Assembly: GCF_003610995.1 (NCBI RefSeq)
Contig: NZ_CP032543.1
Coordinates: forward strand, 3,038,001 to 3,102,000
DNA from: Streptomyces griseus subsp. griseus
GTDB lineage: Bacteria; Actinomycetota; Actinomycetes; Streptomycetales; Streptomycetaceae
Direction: 5' to 3'
DNA length: 64,000 nucleotides
Position 1 is the first letter of the stretch; every line of letters begins with the position of its first letter. The notes below the pieces were generated by a model. The model saw only the letters and a program-made list of their open reading frames with translations, searched no databases and was not told the origin of the DNA. Below are positions 1 through 7,084 of the stretch, one piece after another. The position numbers were made by a program, and so were the translations under genes.

Positions 1-315
1 ACCGTCAGCGCCTGCGGGCCAATCGGTGTGACGCGGCCAGAGCATCTCGTCGAGCGTCTCCTCGATGCTTGCGAGCGTAAACATGTCGGGCCAAACGGTT
101 CCGGCAAGGATGTTGGAAATGACTTGCCGGTTGACGCCGGACGCAGTCGCCAGCGCGTTGGCCGACAAGCCGCGCCGCTCCATCGCCTCCGCCAGGGCTC
201 GGGCTACGGCCTGCCCGACCTGTGCCTGCCGGGCGCTATCCATCACTGCGTACGGCCAGTGGCCGGACACGGCATAGTCGCGCGGCTTCTTTCCACGTCT
301 CGTTCCTCCGGGCAT
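1..315 (-). CDS. XRE-type helix-turn-helix regulator, 3' end beyond window
   Basis: The frame reads from ATG at 315 leftwards off the window edge (105 codons visible). After a basic, disordered start (MPGGTRRGKKPRDYA) comes a helix-turn-helix of Cro/C1 type: QAVARALAEAMERRGLSANALATASGVNRQVISNIL, shown here in pieces as VARALAEAMERRGLS, then ALATASGVNRQVIS, then NILAGTVWP. This layout is typical of small element-borne repressors. It is divergent from the gene at 510 and separated from it by a 38-bp perfect palindrome (359-396), the obvious candidate operator. No clear Shine-Dalgarno precedes the ATG. The C-terminus cannot be seen, so a fused effector domain cannot be excluded. Confidence 0.75.
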   Translation of the reverse strand, partial: MPGGTRRGKKPRDYAVSGHWPYAVMDSARQAQVGQAVARALAEAMERRGLSANALATASGVNRQVISNILAGTVWPDMFTLASIEETLDEMLWPRHTDWPAGADG

Positions 316-358
316 GCGACCAGTGTGACGGACGGGATGCCGACTTGCTCACCCCGCA

Positions 359-396
359 CAATCATGGGTTGCTATAACAATAGCAACCCATGATTG
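359..396. promoter_or_regulatory. 38-bp perfect palindrome between divergent genes (candidate operator or recombination site)
   Basis: Left arm CAATCATGGGTTGCTAT (359-375), spacer AACA (376-379), and a right arm at 380-396 that is its exact reverse complement. The arms are 17 bp and the centre is AT-rich in an otherwise GC-rich region. It lies between the XRE repressor (minus) and the winged-helix-like gene (plus), where an autoregulatory operator would be expected. The geometry also resembles the core of a tyrosine-recombinase site, and a recombinase-like gene lies 1.2 kb away. Sequence shows the palindrome; function is inferred. Confidence 0.75.
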
Positions 397-509
397 GTCG
401 CGCTTCCATCCCAGCCGGTTTGAAAGGATTGGTATCTACAGTGTCGACTCGCCAGGCGGGAACACCGCCGACCAACGGCCGCGCCAGGCTGAGGCCTGAA
501 GAGCGGCTG

Positions 510-1382
510 ATGCCGTCGCCCAAGCTGCGGGCGGAGCAGTACCTCCTAGTCACAGTGGCCGCCTGCTCGGCGGTCAACCCGGTAGGGGCTGAGGAACTGG
601 CAGCGGTGACTGGGGTCTATGCCAAGAACTGCGGACTGGTGCCGGTGTTCATCATGAACACCGGACTGCTCACCAAGGGGCACCGGCGAGCGACATATCT
701 GCCCAGCGAGAAGGGTCGGTACATCGCACGTGCCTTCGCGCGCGGTGAAGCCGAAGGGCTTGGAGCCCTGAGGACGAAGTGGAGGGGGCAATGGTTCGCG
801 CGAACGGTCAGAGACCGTTGCCGACACGGCCCCGTCTCCCGCGAGGGCTTGGTGGCCACCCTCATGGTGGCGGCCAAAGCCGGGCCTGAGCGCATCAAGC
901 AGGCCCACGTTCTACTCGATCTGATGGTCGCGGTCGGTCTCGTCACGGTGGAGGAGTCCGGCGAGCTGAACTATTTCGAGGGCGCCAGTCACACAGACGC
1001 CCCGCCCACAGGCACCCAGAGCACCGACACGCCTCACGAGGCACCGCAGGCTGCCAACGAGGACGACGAGCCGAGTGCAGCCGAGGAACCGTTGCCTCAG
1101 GACGAGTGTCAGTCCGGCAGCACCCGACAGCCTGACTCCGAGGGCGTGCAAGACGGTGCCGAGCAGCCGCAGACGGAGGTACCTCGCCCGCGTACTGAGG
1201 CCCCCGGCGGCCAGCCACCTGGGGGAACGGGCCCCGATCAGGATCTGTTGTCGCTTCTGCTGCCACCGGTTCTGCTGGCGGACTTGACTCATCTGACTTC
1301 GGCGGAGGTCCTCGAACTCCACAGTCACCTGACGGCCGTCACGGCCCTCACCGCCAAACTCCGGGGCCATCGCGTCACCTAG
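510..1382 (+). CDS. Hypothetical protein with winged-helix-like N-terminus and acidic Pro-rich linker
   Basis: 290 aa from ATG 510, which has a modest GAAGAG ribosome site 6 nt upstream. The frame is open back to an ATG at 390 inside the palindrome, but codons before 510 lack GC bias at the third position. Residues about 5-150 look like two small winged-helix units (AEELAAVTGVYAKNCGL, then TGLLTKGHRRATYLPSEKG; second unit ending LLDLMVAVGLVTVEE). Residues 155-250 are a Thr/Pro/Glu/Gln-rich disordered linker, followed by a short Leu-rich C-terminal helix (LLSLLLPPVLLADLTHL) that could oligomerise. I do not recognise a named family. Its place beside a repressor and recombination genes suggests an accessory or DNA-binding role in the element; this is inference. 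Confidence 0.6.
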   Translation: MPSPKLRAEQYLLVTVAACSAVNPVGAEELAAVTGVYAKNCGLVPVFIMNTGLLTKGHRRATYLPSEKGRYIARAFARGEAEGLGALRTKWRGQWFARTVRDRCRHGPVSREGLVATLMVAAKAGPERIKQAHVLLDLMVAVGLVTVEESGELNYFEGASHTDAPPTGTQSTDTPHEAPQAANEDDEPSAAEEPLPQDECQSGSTRQPDSEGVQDGAEQPQTEVPRPRTEAPGGQPPGGTGPDQDLLSLLLPPVLLADLTHLTSAEVLELHSHLTAVTALTAKLRGHRVT

Positions 1383-1500
1383 GCCCCGGGACACAAAAAC
1401 AGTCCGGCAGCGCCAGCTTCCTTGGCCGGTGCGGCGCTGCCGGACTCCCACCTCCACCCGACGACCCGCCCGGCAGCGCCGTGCAGGAAGGGGCTTCGGC

Positions 1501-1608
1501 ATGTCCTCACACAAGGCGAGGAACAACCACCGTAGCGCGATCGATCGCGGGCCCGCCCACGTTCGCGCGAGTTCCGGCCCTCTTCAGGGGCTGGTCCGGC
1601 ATGGCTAG
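1501..1608 (+). CDS. Small 35-aa ORF with strong ribosome site, overlapping the next start (leader peptide candidate)
   Basis: ATG at 1501 follows GGAAGGGG (1486-1493) with 7-nt spacing, a stronger ribosome site than that of the next gene. The product is MSSHKARNNHRSAIDRGPAH followed by 15 further residues. Its TAG (1606-1608) lies just past the ATG (1601) of the recombinase-like gene, so the two reading frames overlap by 8 nt. That arrangement is typical of translational coupling. The peptide matches nothing I recognise. It could instead be a chance ORF, or the original 5' end of the downstream gene after a frameshift. Confidence 0.4.
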   Translation: MSSHKARNNHRSAIDRGPAHVRASSGPLQGLVRHG

Positions 1609-2515
1609 GCCCACCATCCGCCGGGTGCTGCTCGAAGTCAGCCGTCAGTGGCTGCAGCAGGCAGCCGACGGCGACATGGCCATCGAGACAGTCGACCTCT
1701 ACATCCAGATCAGTGAACGGTTCGACGTCTTCGCCGACGCCCAGGGTATCCACCGAATGGACGATGTCACCGGACAACTGACCGACTCGTTCATGGACGC
1801 GCCCGGCCGCGACCGCCACGACAACATCACCCTCGTTCCGAAAGACGGCACACGGCGGCAGCGCCGCTCCGCCCTCGCCTCCCTCTTCGCGCACGCCCGG
1901 GCCCTCGGCATGACCCAGGCCGTGCCCCTGCTCGACTCCCCTCCCATCCCGCGGCCGCCTCGCAGCACAGGCGCCGAACTGACCGACGCGGAAATCGAGG
2001 AACTCCAGTTCCACTCCGAACGCGGCATGCCTGCGACCCGGCATGCTGCCCTGCTGGCCCTGCTGCTGTCAGGCCTCGGTAGCGCCGAGACCGCTCAGGC
2101 GACCCCCGGCGACCTGGACCTCGCACTAGCCACCGTGACCACCGAAGGCAGCTCGCGCACCACCCCCCGAACCTGCCCGCTCAGCCCCTGGGCCGTCCGC
2201 GCCCTCCGCCTGCGCACCGACTACCTAGCCGAGCACCGGCCGGGCCAGCGCCGCCTCGTCACCAGCGACTCCTCCACCCCGTACGCGGCGCAGGCCAGCG
2301 TCGGCGCTGGCTTCAACGACATCGCACGGCTCTCGGGCCTCGCCACCACCGCCCGCAGGGTCGAACCCCGCGACATCACCCGCTACGTCGCCCGCCAGGT
2401 GCTGCTGCAGACCGGCCAGATCTCCGAAGTCGCCCGAAGGCTCGGCCTCTCGTCCCTAGACAACGCCGCCGACCTCGCCGGACTGGCCTGGAAGATCGGC
2501 GGAGATCCGCGATGA
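1601..2515 (+). CDS. Tyrosine-recombinase/integrase-like protein with degenerate active site
   Basis: 304 aa from ATG 1601 (AGGGG at 1586-1590). The N-terminal 100 residues look like a helical SAM-like core-binding domain. Residues about 140-300 follow the layout of a tyrosine-recombinase catalytic domain: ALLALLLSGLGSAETAQATPGDLDL stands where integrases have a GLR-x-x-E motif, PLSPWAVRAL follows, and RDITRYVARQVLLQTGQI then RRLGLSSLDNAADLAG stand where the HxLRH and LGH...Y motifs belong. The motif-I Arg is replaced by Gly and no C-terminal Tyr is visible, so strand cleavage looks unlikely. It overlaps the transposase-like gene by 4 bp (ATGA, 2512-2515) and is probably co-translated with it. 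A DNA-binding accessory role in transposition is an inference. Confidence 0.6.
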   Translation: MARPTIRRVLLEVSRQWLQQAADGDMAIETVDLYIQISERFDVFADAQGIHRMDDVTGQLTDSFMDAPGRDRHDNITLVPKDGTRRQRRSALASLFAHARALGMTQAVPLLDSPPIPRPPRSTGAELTDAEIEELQFHSERGMPATRHAALLALLLSGLGSAETAQATPGDLDLALATVTTEGSSRTTPRTCPLSPWAVRALRLRTDYLAEHRPGQRRLVTSDSSTPYAAQASVGAGFNDIARLSGLATTARRVEPRDITRYVARQVLLQTGQISEVARRLGLSSLDNAADLAGLAWKIGGDPR

Positions 2516-4017
2516 CACCCCACAGGGCCACGCGCCCCAAGCGCACGTCCAAGACCACCCGCAAGCCCAAGAACACCTCGCCGCCGTACATCTACGGAAC
2601 GATCCCCGACGACACCTTCGGAGCGAAGAGCGACCCACCAGAACTGCACGGGCCGCAAGCCCCGCACCTGATCACCGACCGCCGTTTCGCCTACCTGATC
2701 AATAACCCGGACCTCTACGCCGCGGCCGATACCCTGCCCGGGCCCCGACCGGTCGGCCGACCTCCGCACCATCCCCCCGTCATCTACCTGATCTTCCTGT
2801 GCTCGATCTCCGTCTTCGGCTCCGCACGCGCGACCGCTGCCCACTTCCAGGATGAGGACTGGTGGAAGCGCATCCGCTCAGCAATCCGCACACACCTGGG
2901 CGACGAGGCCGCAGACGCACTGAGGCCGACCGGCCCCACCCGCAGCAACTGGAATCACTACTTCCGGCGGCACCTCAAGCCCGCTCACGACAAGATCCGT
3001 GACATCAGCAGCGACCTGTGGATTGAGCAGGCCCTGGCGCACGGCATGCTCTGCGAAACCAGCAAAAGAACCAGCCGCGTCCGCCCCGAGCGCCAGCAGG
3101 TCCTCCACGGCGACGCCACCGTCGCAAGACCTCCCTCCGGGCATTCCGAACACGAGACGGTCGACAAGAGGACCGGCGAGATCCGCCAGCGCCGCGTCGA
3201 CGAAGACGCCGGCATCTGCATCGAAGGCGGCGGCAAGCAGGTCTACGGCAACAAGTTCCTCTCCACCGCCGTGCGCCTGGCCGCCACCCCTCACAGCCGC
3301 GTGATCCTCGCCCTGGAATCCATCCGCCACAAATCTGTGAAGGAAGACCCCGAACGCGAATCGGAAGGCGTCGCCCTAGTCGCCATGGTCAAGCGCATCC
3401 TCAAGCGCGCCCGCGGCACCAAGGCCGTCACCTACGACGCCGCCCTGCGCGGCAAGCACCGCGCACCCCTCATCGCCGAAGGCCTCGTCGTGTTCACCCC
3501 ACAGCACGACGGGCTCACGCCCCAGTCGCTCCTGCGCCACAAGGACGGCTCCTGCTCCCACGACCTCTACGTCGCCGAGGGCAGAGTGTGCGAGCGCCGC
3601 TTCATCGACGGCAACGAGACGCTCTACACGCCTCTGCCCGTCGAAGAACTCGAGTGCCGTGATGGAAAGAACAGCACCCGCTTCTACCACCGCATCACCA
3701 TCCCCTGCCCCACCAAGACACACCAGATCCGGATTCGCGTCGACGAGACCGACGAGGACAGGCAGGTCGACCCGAAGACGAAGAAGCAGCGCTTCAACCG
3801 CACCGAACATCTCCGCCAGGTACCTCCCAGCACCCCCGCCGGCCGCCGCCTGAAAGGCTTCCGCCAGGACAGCGAGTCCATCCACTCCCGCTTCGACCAG
3901 GCCTACCCCCATGAGCGAGTCCCGGCATATGGCGCCCGGGGAGCCCTGTTGATCTACCTCGGCTACGCCTGGCTGAACAACTCGATCACCCGAGCACTCA
4001 ACGCACTCCACTCCTGA
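2512..4017 (+). CDS. Putative DDE-type transposase
   Basis: 501 aa, translationally coupled to the recombinase-like gene by a 4-bp ATGA overlap. The first about 180 residues contain helical segments with aromatic and basic residues (SARATAAHFQDEDWWKRI, then SNWNHYFRRHLKPAHDKI) that could be a DNA-binding region. An RNase H-like core is suggested by three acidic motifs: HGDATVARP (Asp near residue 205), TYDAALRGKHRAP (Asp near 308) and SESIHSRFDQAYP (Glu near 459). A basic GGGKQVYGNKFLS segment follows the first Asp. The second-Asp-to-Glu distance of about 150 residues implies a large insertion, as in some IS families. I cannot assign an IS family. No terminal inverted repeats were securely identified. 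GC is lower than in the surrounding chromosome, consistent with acquisition. Confidence 0.6.
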   Translation: MTPHRATRPKRTSKTTRKPKNTSPPYIYGTIPDDTFGAKSDPPELHGPQAPHLITDRRFAYLINNPDLYAAADTLPGPRPVGRPPHHPPVIYLIFLCSISVFGSARATAAHFQDEDWWKRIRSAIRTHLGDEAADALRPTGPTRSNWNHYFRRHLKPAHDKIRDISSDLWIEQALAHGMLCETSKRTSRVRPERQQVLHGDATVARPPSGHSEHETVDKRTGEIRQRRVDEDAGICIEGGGKQVYGNKFLSTAVRLAATPHSRVILALESIRHKSVKEDPERESEGVALVAMVKRILKRARGTKAVTYDAALRGKHRAPLIAEGLVVFTPQHDGLTPQSLLRHKDGSCSHDLYVAEGRVCERRFIDGNETLYTPLPVEELECRDGKNSTRFYHRITIPCPTKTHQIRIRVDETDEDRQVDPKTKKQRFNRTEHLRQVPPSTPAGRRLKGFRQDSESIHSRFDQAYPHERVPAYGARGALLIYLGYAWLNNSITRALNALHS

Positions 4018-4222
4018 CACCCTCCGCAGGCCACCCCACCCCAGCACCCGACCCCAGGACAAGATCCCCAGCCCGCCACACACCCCGTACATCGAGCACG
4101 CCACCCGCTACACTGGCGGCGGCGAGCAGACCCTCACAGGTCGATCACCAACCTGTCCAAAACATGTCAAGAATCGGCTCCATGCATTGCGCCGTTTTAG
4201 ACACATTTTTGTACAGATCCCG
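4018..4222. other. AT-rich gap between the mobile block and the tRNA gene
   Basis: No gene is visible. The last 65 bases (4150-4215) are unusually AT-rich. They contain an imperfect inverted repeat, CAAAACATGTC (4158-4168) against GACACATTTTTG (4200-4211). This could be the right end of the mobile block. A possible promoter for the tRNA is TTGCGC (4187-4192), 17-nt spacer, TGTACA (4210-4215), which would place initiation next to the mature tRNA 5' end. Both readings are tentative. Confidence 0.35.
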
Positions 4223-4295
4223 GCCTTCGTAGCTCAGGGGATAGAGCACCGCTCTCCTAAAGCGGGTGTCGCAGGTTCGAATCCTGCCGGGGGCA
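4223..4295 (+). tRNA. tRNA-Arg (anticodon CCT)
   Basis: A complete cloverleaf can be drawn. The acceptor stem is GCCTTCG/CGGGGGC. The anticodon stem CCGCT/AGCGG closes the loop CTCCTAA, placing CCT at 4256-4258, so it decodes AGG. The T-arm is GCAGG-TTCGAAT-CCTGC. The CCA end is not encoded. Acceptor pairs 4-69 and 5-68 are both G-U wobbles because the 5' strand reads TT where the 3' strand would pair with CC. A strong hairpin terminator follows at 4350-4374. Confidence 0.95.
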
Positions 4296-4349
4296 CAACG
4301 CGTTACGGCTCTGACCTGGGGATTATCCCCCCAGGGAGAGCTTTCACCC

Positions 4350-4374
4350 GGCCCCGGACTCCCCGTCCGGGGCC
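4350..4374. terminator. Hairpin after tRNA-Arg
   Basis: GGCCCCGGAC (4350-4359) pairs perfectly with GTCCGGGGCC (4365-4374) around a TCCCC loop. It lies between the tRNA (plus) and the 3' end of the peptidase remnant (minus), so it can serve both directions. Confidence 0.7.
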
Positions 4375-4424
4375 GTCGCCGTTGAGTGGGGGACCCTTCA
4401 GCCGGGTGAGGAGTGGGCGGCCGC

Positions 4425-4778
4425 CTACTTGACGCAGGTCTCGTCCTTCCTGGGCAGCTTGCCCGTCGCCAGGTAGCGGTTGACCTCGGTGTCCACGCAG
4501 GCGTTGCCGTACTCCCCGTACAGCGCGTGGCGGTTGGCTCCCTGGAGGGTGAGGAGTCCGGAGCTGGGGAGCTGGTCGTGCAGGGCCACGCTGCCCCGGT
4601 ACGTGGTGCGGGGGTCTCCGGTGGCGGCGACTATCAGGGACGGGGCGTCGTGGCGTACGCGGGTGGGCGCCGCCAGGGCCGGTGGCGCTGTGAGACCTAC
4701 GGCGAGTGCCAGCCCTGCGGCTGCGGCGGTGCGGGCCGCCGGGCTGTGGGGGATCCTGATCTTCTCTGCGTATCTCAT
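4425..4778 (-). pseudogene. Internally deleted secreted tripeptidyl aminopeptidase (TAP-like C-terminal domain only)
   Basis: 117 aa from ATG 4778. Residues 1-38 form a signal peptide (basic start, AAAAGLALAVGLTA core, ALAAP cleavage region). They join directly to about 75 residues that match the C-terminal TAP-like domain of secreted alpha/beta-hydrolase tripeptidyl aminopeptidases (LIVAATGDPRTTYRGSVALH, the histidine region NRHALYGEYGNAC, then NRYLATGKLPRKDETC). Intact family members are about 500 aa. Here the nucleophile-elbow region between signal and C-domain is missing, so the protein cannot be an active peptidase. The reading frame remains open, so a short secreted product may still be made. 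No ribosome site is obvious. Confidence 0.7.
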
Positions 4779-4875
4779 GCAACAGACGCTATGAGCCCGG
4801 GCGTTCGCACTCACTACGGCTGACACCCCTGTTCGCAGGGGGGTCAGCTCCTCCTCGGCCCGGCCCCTCCGCCGG

Positions 4876-5751
4876 TCACCCCGCGAGGATCTCCCCGAGC
4901 ACCCACCACGCGTTCCGCGCCATCACCGGGTTCGACTCCCGGTAGGCGGCGAGCTCCATCACCGCTATGGACAGCGCCCAGCCGCGACCCCGCTCCCAGC
5001 TCGCGTCGTCGGCCCCGACCGCCGTACGGAAGGTCTCCCTGGCCCCGGCCGGCAGCAGGTACCAGGCCGCGATCAGGTCGACGGCGGGGTCGGCCAGGCC
5101 CATGCAGGCGAAGTCGATCACTCCGGCGAGGCGGCCGTCCGCGACCAGGACGTTGCCCGGCTGGAGGTCCCCGTGCACCCACACGGGCGCGCCGGTGAAG
5201 GGCGTGGTAGTCAGCGCCTTGTCCCAGGCCTCGGCCGCCGCCCCGGCGTCGAGGACACCGTCCAGCTCCGCGATCACCTTCCGCGTCCCGGCGTCCCGGG
5301 AGGCGAGGGGTTCGGCCCGGTACGACGGCGGGGCGTCCGTGACGTCGATGCGGCGCAGCGCGAGGACGAGCTCCCCCAGGTCAGCGGCGAAGAGCTCCGG
5401 TGCCCAAGTGCGCTCGCCGGGGGCGGGGTTCGCGCCCTCCAGCCAGGTGCGGACCGACCAGGCCCAGGGGAAGTTCTCCGCCGGCGCCCCCTGAGCCAGC
5501 GGCGCCGGGACGGGTACGGGCAGTTGCGGGGCCAGCCGGGGCAGCCAGTGGTGCTCCGTCGGCACGTCCGCCGCGCTGCTCTCCGTACGCGGCAGCCGTA
5601 CCGTCTTGTCGTCGCCCAGCCGGTAGATCGCGTTCGCCGTCCCGCTCGCGTCGACCGCCTCCACCGGGAGGTCCGCCCACTGCGGGAACTGGGCGGCGAT
5701 CAGCGTGCGTACGAGGGTCGCGGAGTCGAGGGACGCGGAGTGGAGGGTCAT
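4876..5751 (-). CDS. Aminoglycoside phosphotransferase (APH)-family kinase
   Basis: 291 aa from ATG 5751. This is a protein-kinase-like fold of the APH/choline kinase family. The N-lobe has the nucleotide-binding strand and lysine region (ANAIYRLGDDKTVRLPRT). The catalytic loop is WVHGDLQPGNVLV (catalytic Asp and metal-binding Asn). The second metal site is VIDFACMGLADPAVDLIAA, the DFG-like motif. Length matches the family. Such proteins phosphorylate hydroxyl groups on antibiotics, sugars or other small molecules; the substrate cannot be told from sequence, and housekeeping relatives are common in Streptomyces, so resistance should not be assumed. The region upstream of the ATG is open but looks non-coding. 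Confidence 0.85.
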   Translation of the reverse strand: MTLHSASLDSATLVRTLIAAQFPQWADLPVEAVDASGTANAIYRLGDDKTVRLPRTESSAADVPTEHHWLPRLAPQLPVPVPAPLAQGAPAENFPWAWSVRTWLEGANPAPGERTWAPELFAADLGELVLALRRIDVTDAPPSYRAEPLASRDAGTRKVIAELDGVLDAGAAAEAWDKALTTTPFTGAPVWVHGDLQPGNVLVADGRLAGVIDFACMGLADPAVDLIAAWYLLPAGARETFRTAVGADDASWERGRGWALSIAVMELAAYRESNPVMARNAWWVLGEILAG

Positions 5752-5875
5752 CCGGCGAGTGAACCAGGTGGGTCCGGGGCGGCACAACGTCGTTCGTCCG
5801 GCCGCCGGAGTACGGGGTCCTCTGCTGGAGTGCAGGCCGCGCCACCGGCGTACGGGGTTCCTCCGCCGCGCACCC

Positions 5876-6802
5876 TCACCTGCACACCACCCCCATCTGT
5901 GCCGCCGCGTGGTGCGCCCCCACCCGGTCCGCCGCCCCCCAGTCACGGCCCCGGTCGATGAGGAGCACCGCGAACGTGTCGCTCTTCACGGGGTAGTTGC
6001 CCACCTCGACCGGGCTCCCCCGGTGCTGCGTCTGACGCACCGCGAACCCGGTGTACGCGCTGTCCGCGTCGGCCGGATCGGAGAGCACCCGGTACACCGT
6101 CGGGTCGCCCGCCACGTCGCGGGTGCGGCCCTCCGGCACGAACACCGTCAGCGCGCACTCGCTGAACCCCTCGCCGAGGTGCCAGGACCAGGTGGCGGTG
6201 GAGCCCCGGTCCTCGGTGGGGCTGCCCGACATCGGGACGGCGCTGAACCGGCCGTCGCAGCCGCCGCCGGTGAAGCCCCCGGAGGCGACCCCGTACCAGC
6301 CCGCCTCGCCCTTCTCGAAGCGGCCGTACTCCCGGTACTCCCCCACCGTGCACCCCGGGCCGGCCCACCCCGTGAAGCGGTGGCCGCCCTCCTCAGGGGG
6401 AGGAACCGGGGCCTCCGGCTCCTCCGACGGCGGCTCCTCGGGTGCAGGCTCGCCCGTGGCGTCCTCACCCGGGCCGATACGGGTCGGCGCCCCGCCCCCG
6501 ATCCGGTCCGGCAGGGCGCCCGTCCGGCCCGCCGCGTCCGTACGGCTCGTGCCGCCAGCCACGCTTCCGCCGCCCGACAGGAGCAGCGCGGCCACCGTCG
6601 CCAGACCGCCGGCGGCCACCACGACTCCCGCTGTCAGCAAGGCCTTACGTCGTCGGGGCAAGGTCGAGACACGGCCGGTCAAGGTCTCGTTCGCGACCCA
6701 GGAGCCTTCGCCGGCCGCTGCCCCGGAACGGGCCGCTCCACAGCCGGGGCAGACCATCCCCGGCAGGGCGCCGCGTTGACCACCGCAGTGTTGGCACTTC
6801 AT
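5876..6802 (-). CDS. Zinc-ribbon single-pass membrane protein with extracytoplasmic domain
   Basis: 308 aa from ATG 6802. The first 22 residues carry a CxxC...CxxC zinc ribbon (MKCQHCGGQRG, then MVCPGCGAA). A cytoplasmic stretch ending RRRKALL leads into one transmembrane helix (about residues 55-78, TAGVVVAAGGLATVAALLL). Next come a Pro/Glu linker (residues 115-140) and an outside domain of about 160 aa with several cysteines (GPGCTVG, GGGCDG, ECALTVF, terminal CR) that may form disulfides. I do not recognise the outer domain. It is on the same strand as, and upstream of, the APH-like gene, with a gap of about 120 bp. Confidence 0.75.
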   Translation of the reverse strand: MKCQHCGGQRGALPGMVCPGCGAARSGAAAGEGSWVANETLTGRVSTLPRRRKALLTAGVVVAAGGLATVAALLLSGGGSVAGGTSRTDAAGRTGALPDRIGGGAPTRIGPGEDATGEPAPEEPPSEEPEAPVPPPEEGGHRFTGWAGPGCTVGEYREYGRFEKGEAGWYGVASGGFTGGGCDGRFSAVPMSGSPTEDRGSTATWSWHLGEGFSECALTVFVPEGRTRDVAGDPTVYRVLSDPADADSAYTGFAVRQTQHRGSPVEVGNYPVKSDTFAVLLIDRGRDWGAADRVGAHHAAAQMGVVCR

Positions 6803-6956
6803 GACAGGACACCTTGCCAGGGTGGCGCCCGCAGAGGGAGGGCCCACGACCGATGGCCCGTACAGGGATCAGGGACGTACCGGAATCGCGGCCGTTGCAG
6901 GGGCCGGACATGCAACGCCCTTGCAGAAAGGGCCGGTTCGGCTCAGCCCGCCCCCT

Positions 6957-7070
6957 CTACTCGGCCGGCCCTCTCCACTCGGCCGGCCCTCTCCGCTCAG
7001 CCGACCCCTCCACTCGACCGGCCCTCTCCGCCCGGCCGAGCGCCTCCGCCCGGCCGGTCCCCTCCGCTCA
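6957..7070. repeat. About six imperfect 18-bp tandem repeats
   Basis: The unit is close to CACTCGGCCGGCCCTCTC and is repeated head to tail with drift (first copies near 6957, 6976 and 6994; last near 7048). It fills most of the 282-bp gap between two minus-strand genes. In one frame it would read as low-complexity peptide, but no real gene is apparent. It probably arose by slippage. Confidence 0.75.
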
Positions 7071-7084
7071 CGCGAGCCGCCCGC

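Noticed and set aside
390..509. Extended N-terminus (ATG 390) for the winged-helix-like protein
   Set aside because: The codons lack third-position GC bias and the ATG lies inside the palindrome; ATG 510 has a ribosome site.
6803..7084. Possible peptide gene in the repeat region
   Set aside because: Only low-complexity repeat translation; no start with ribosome site.
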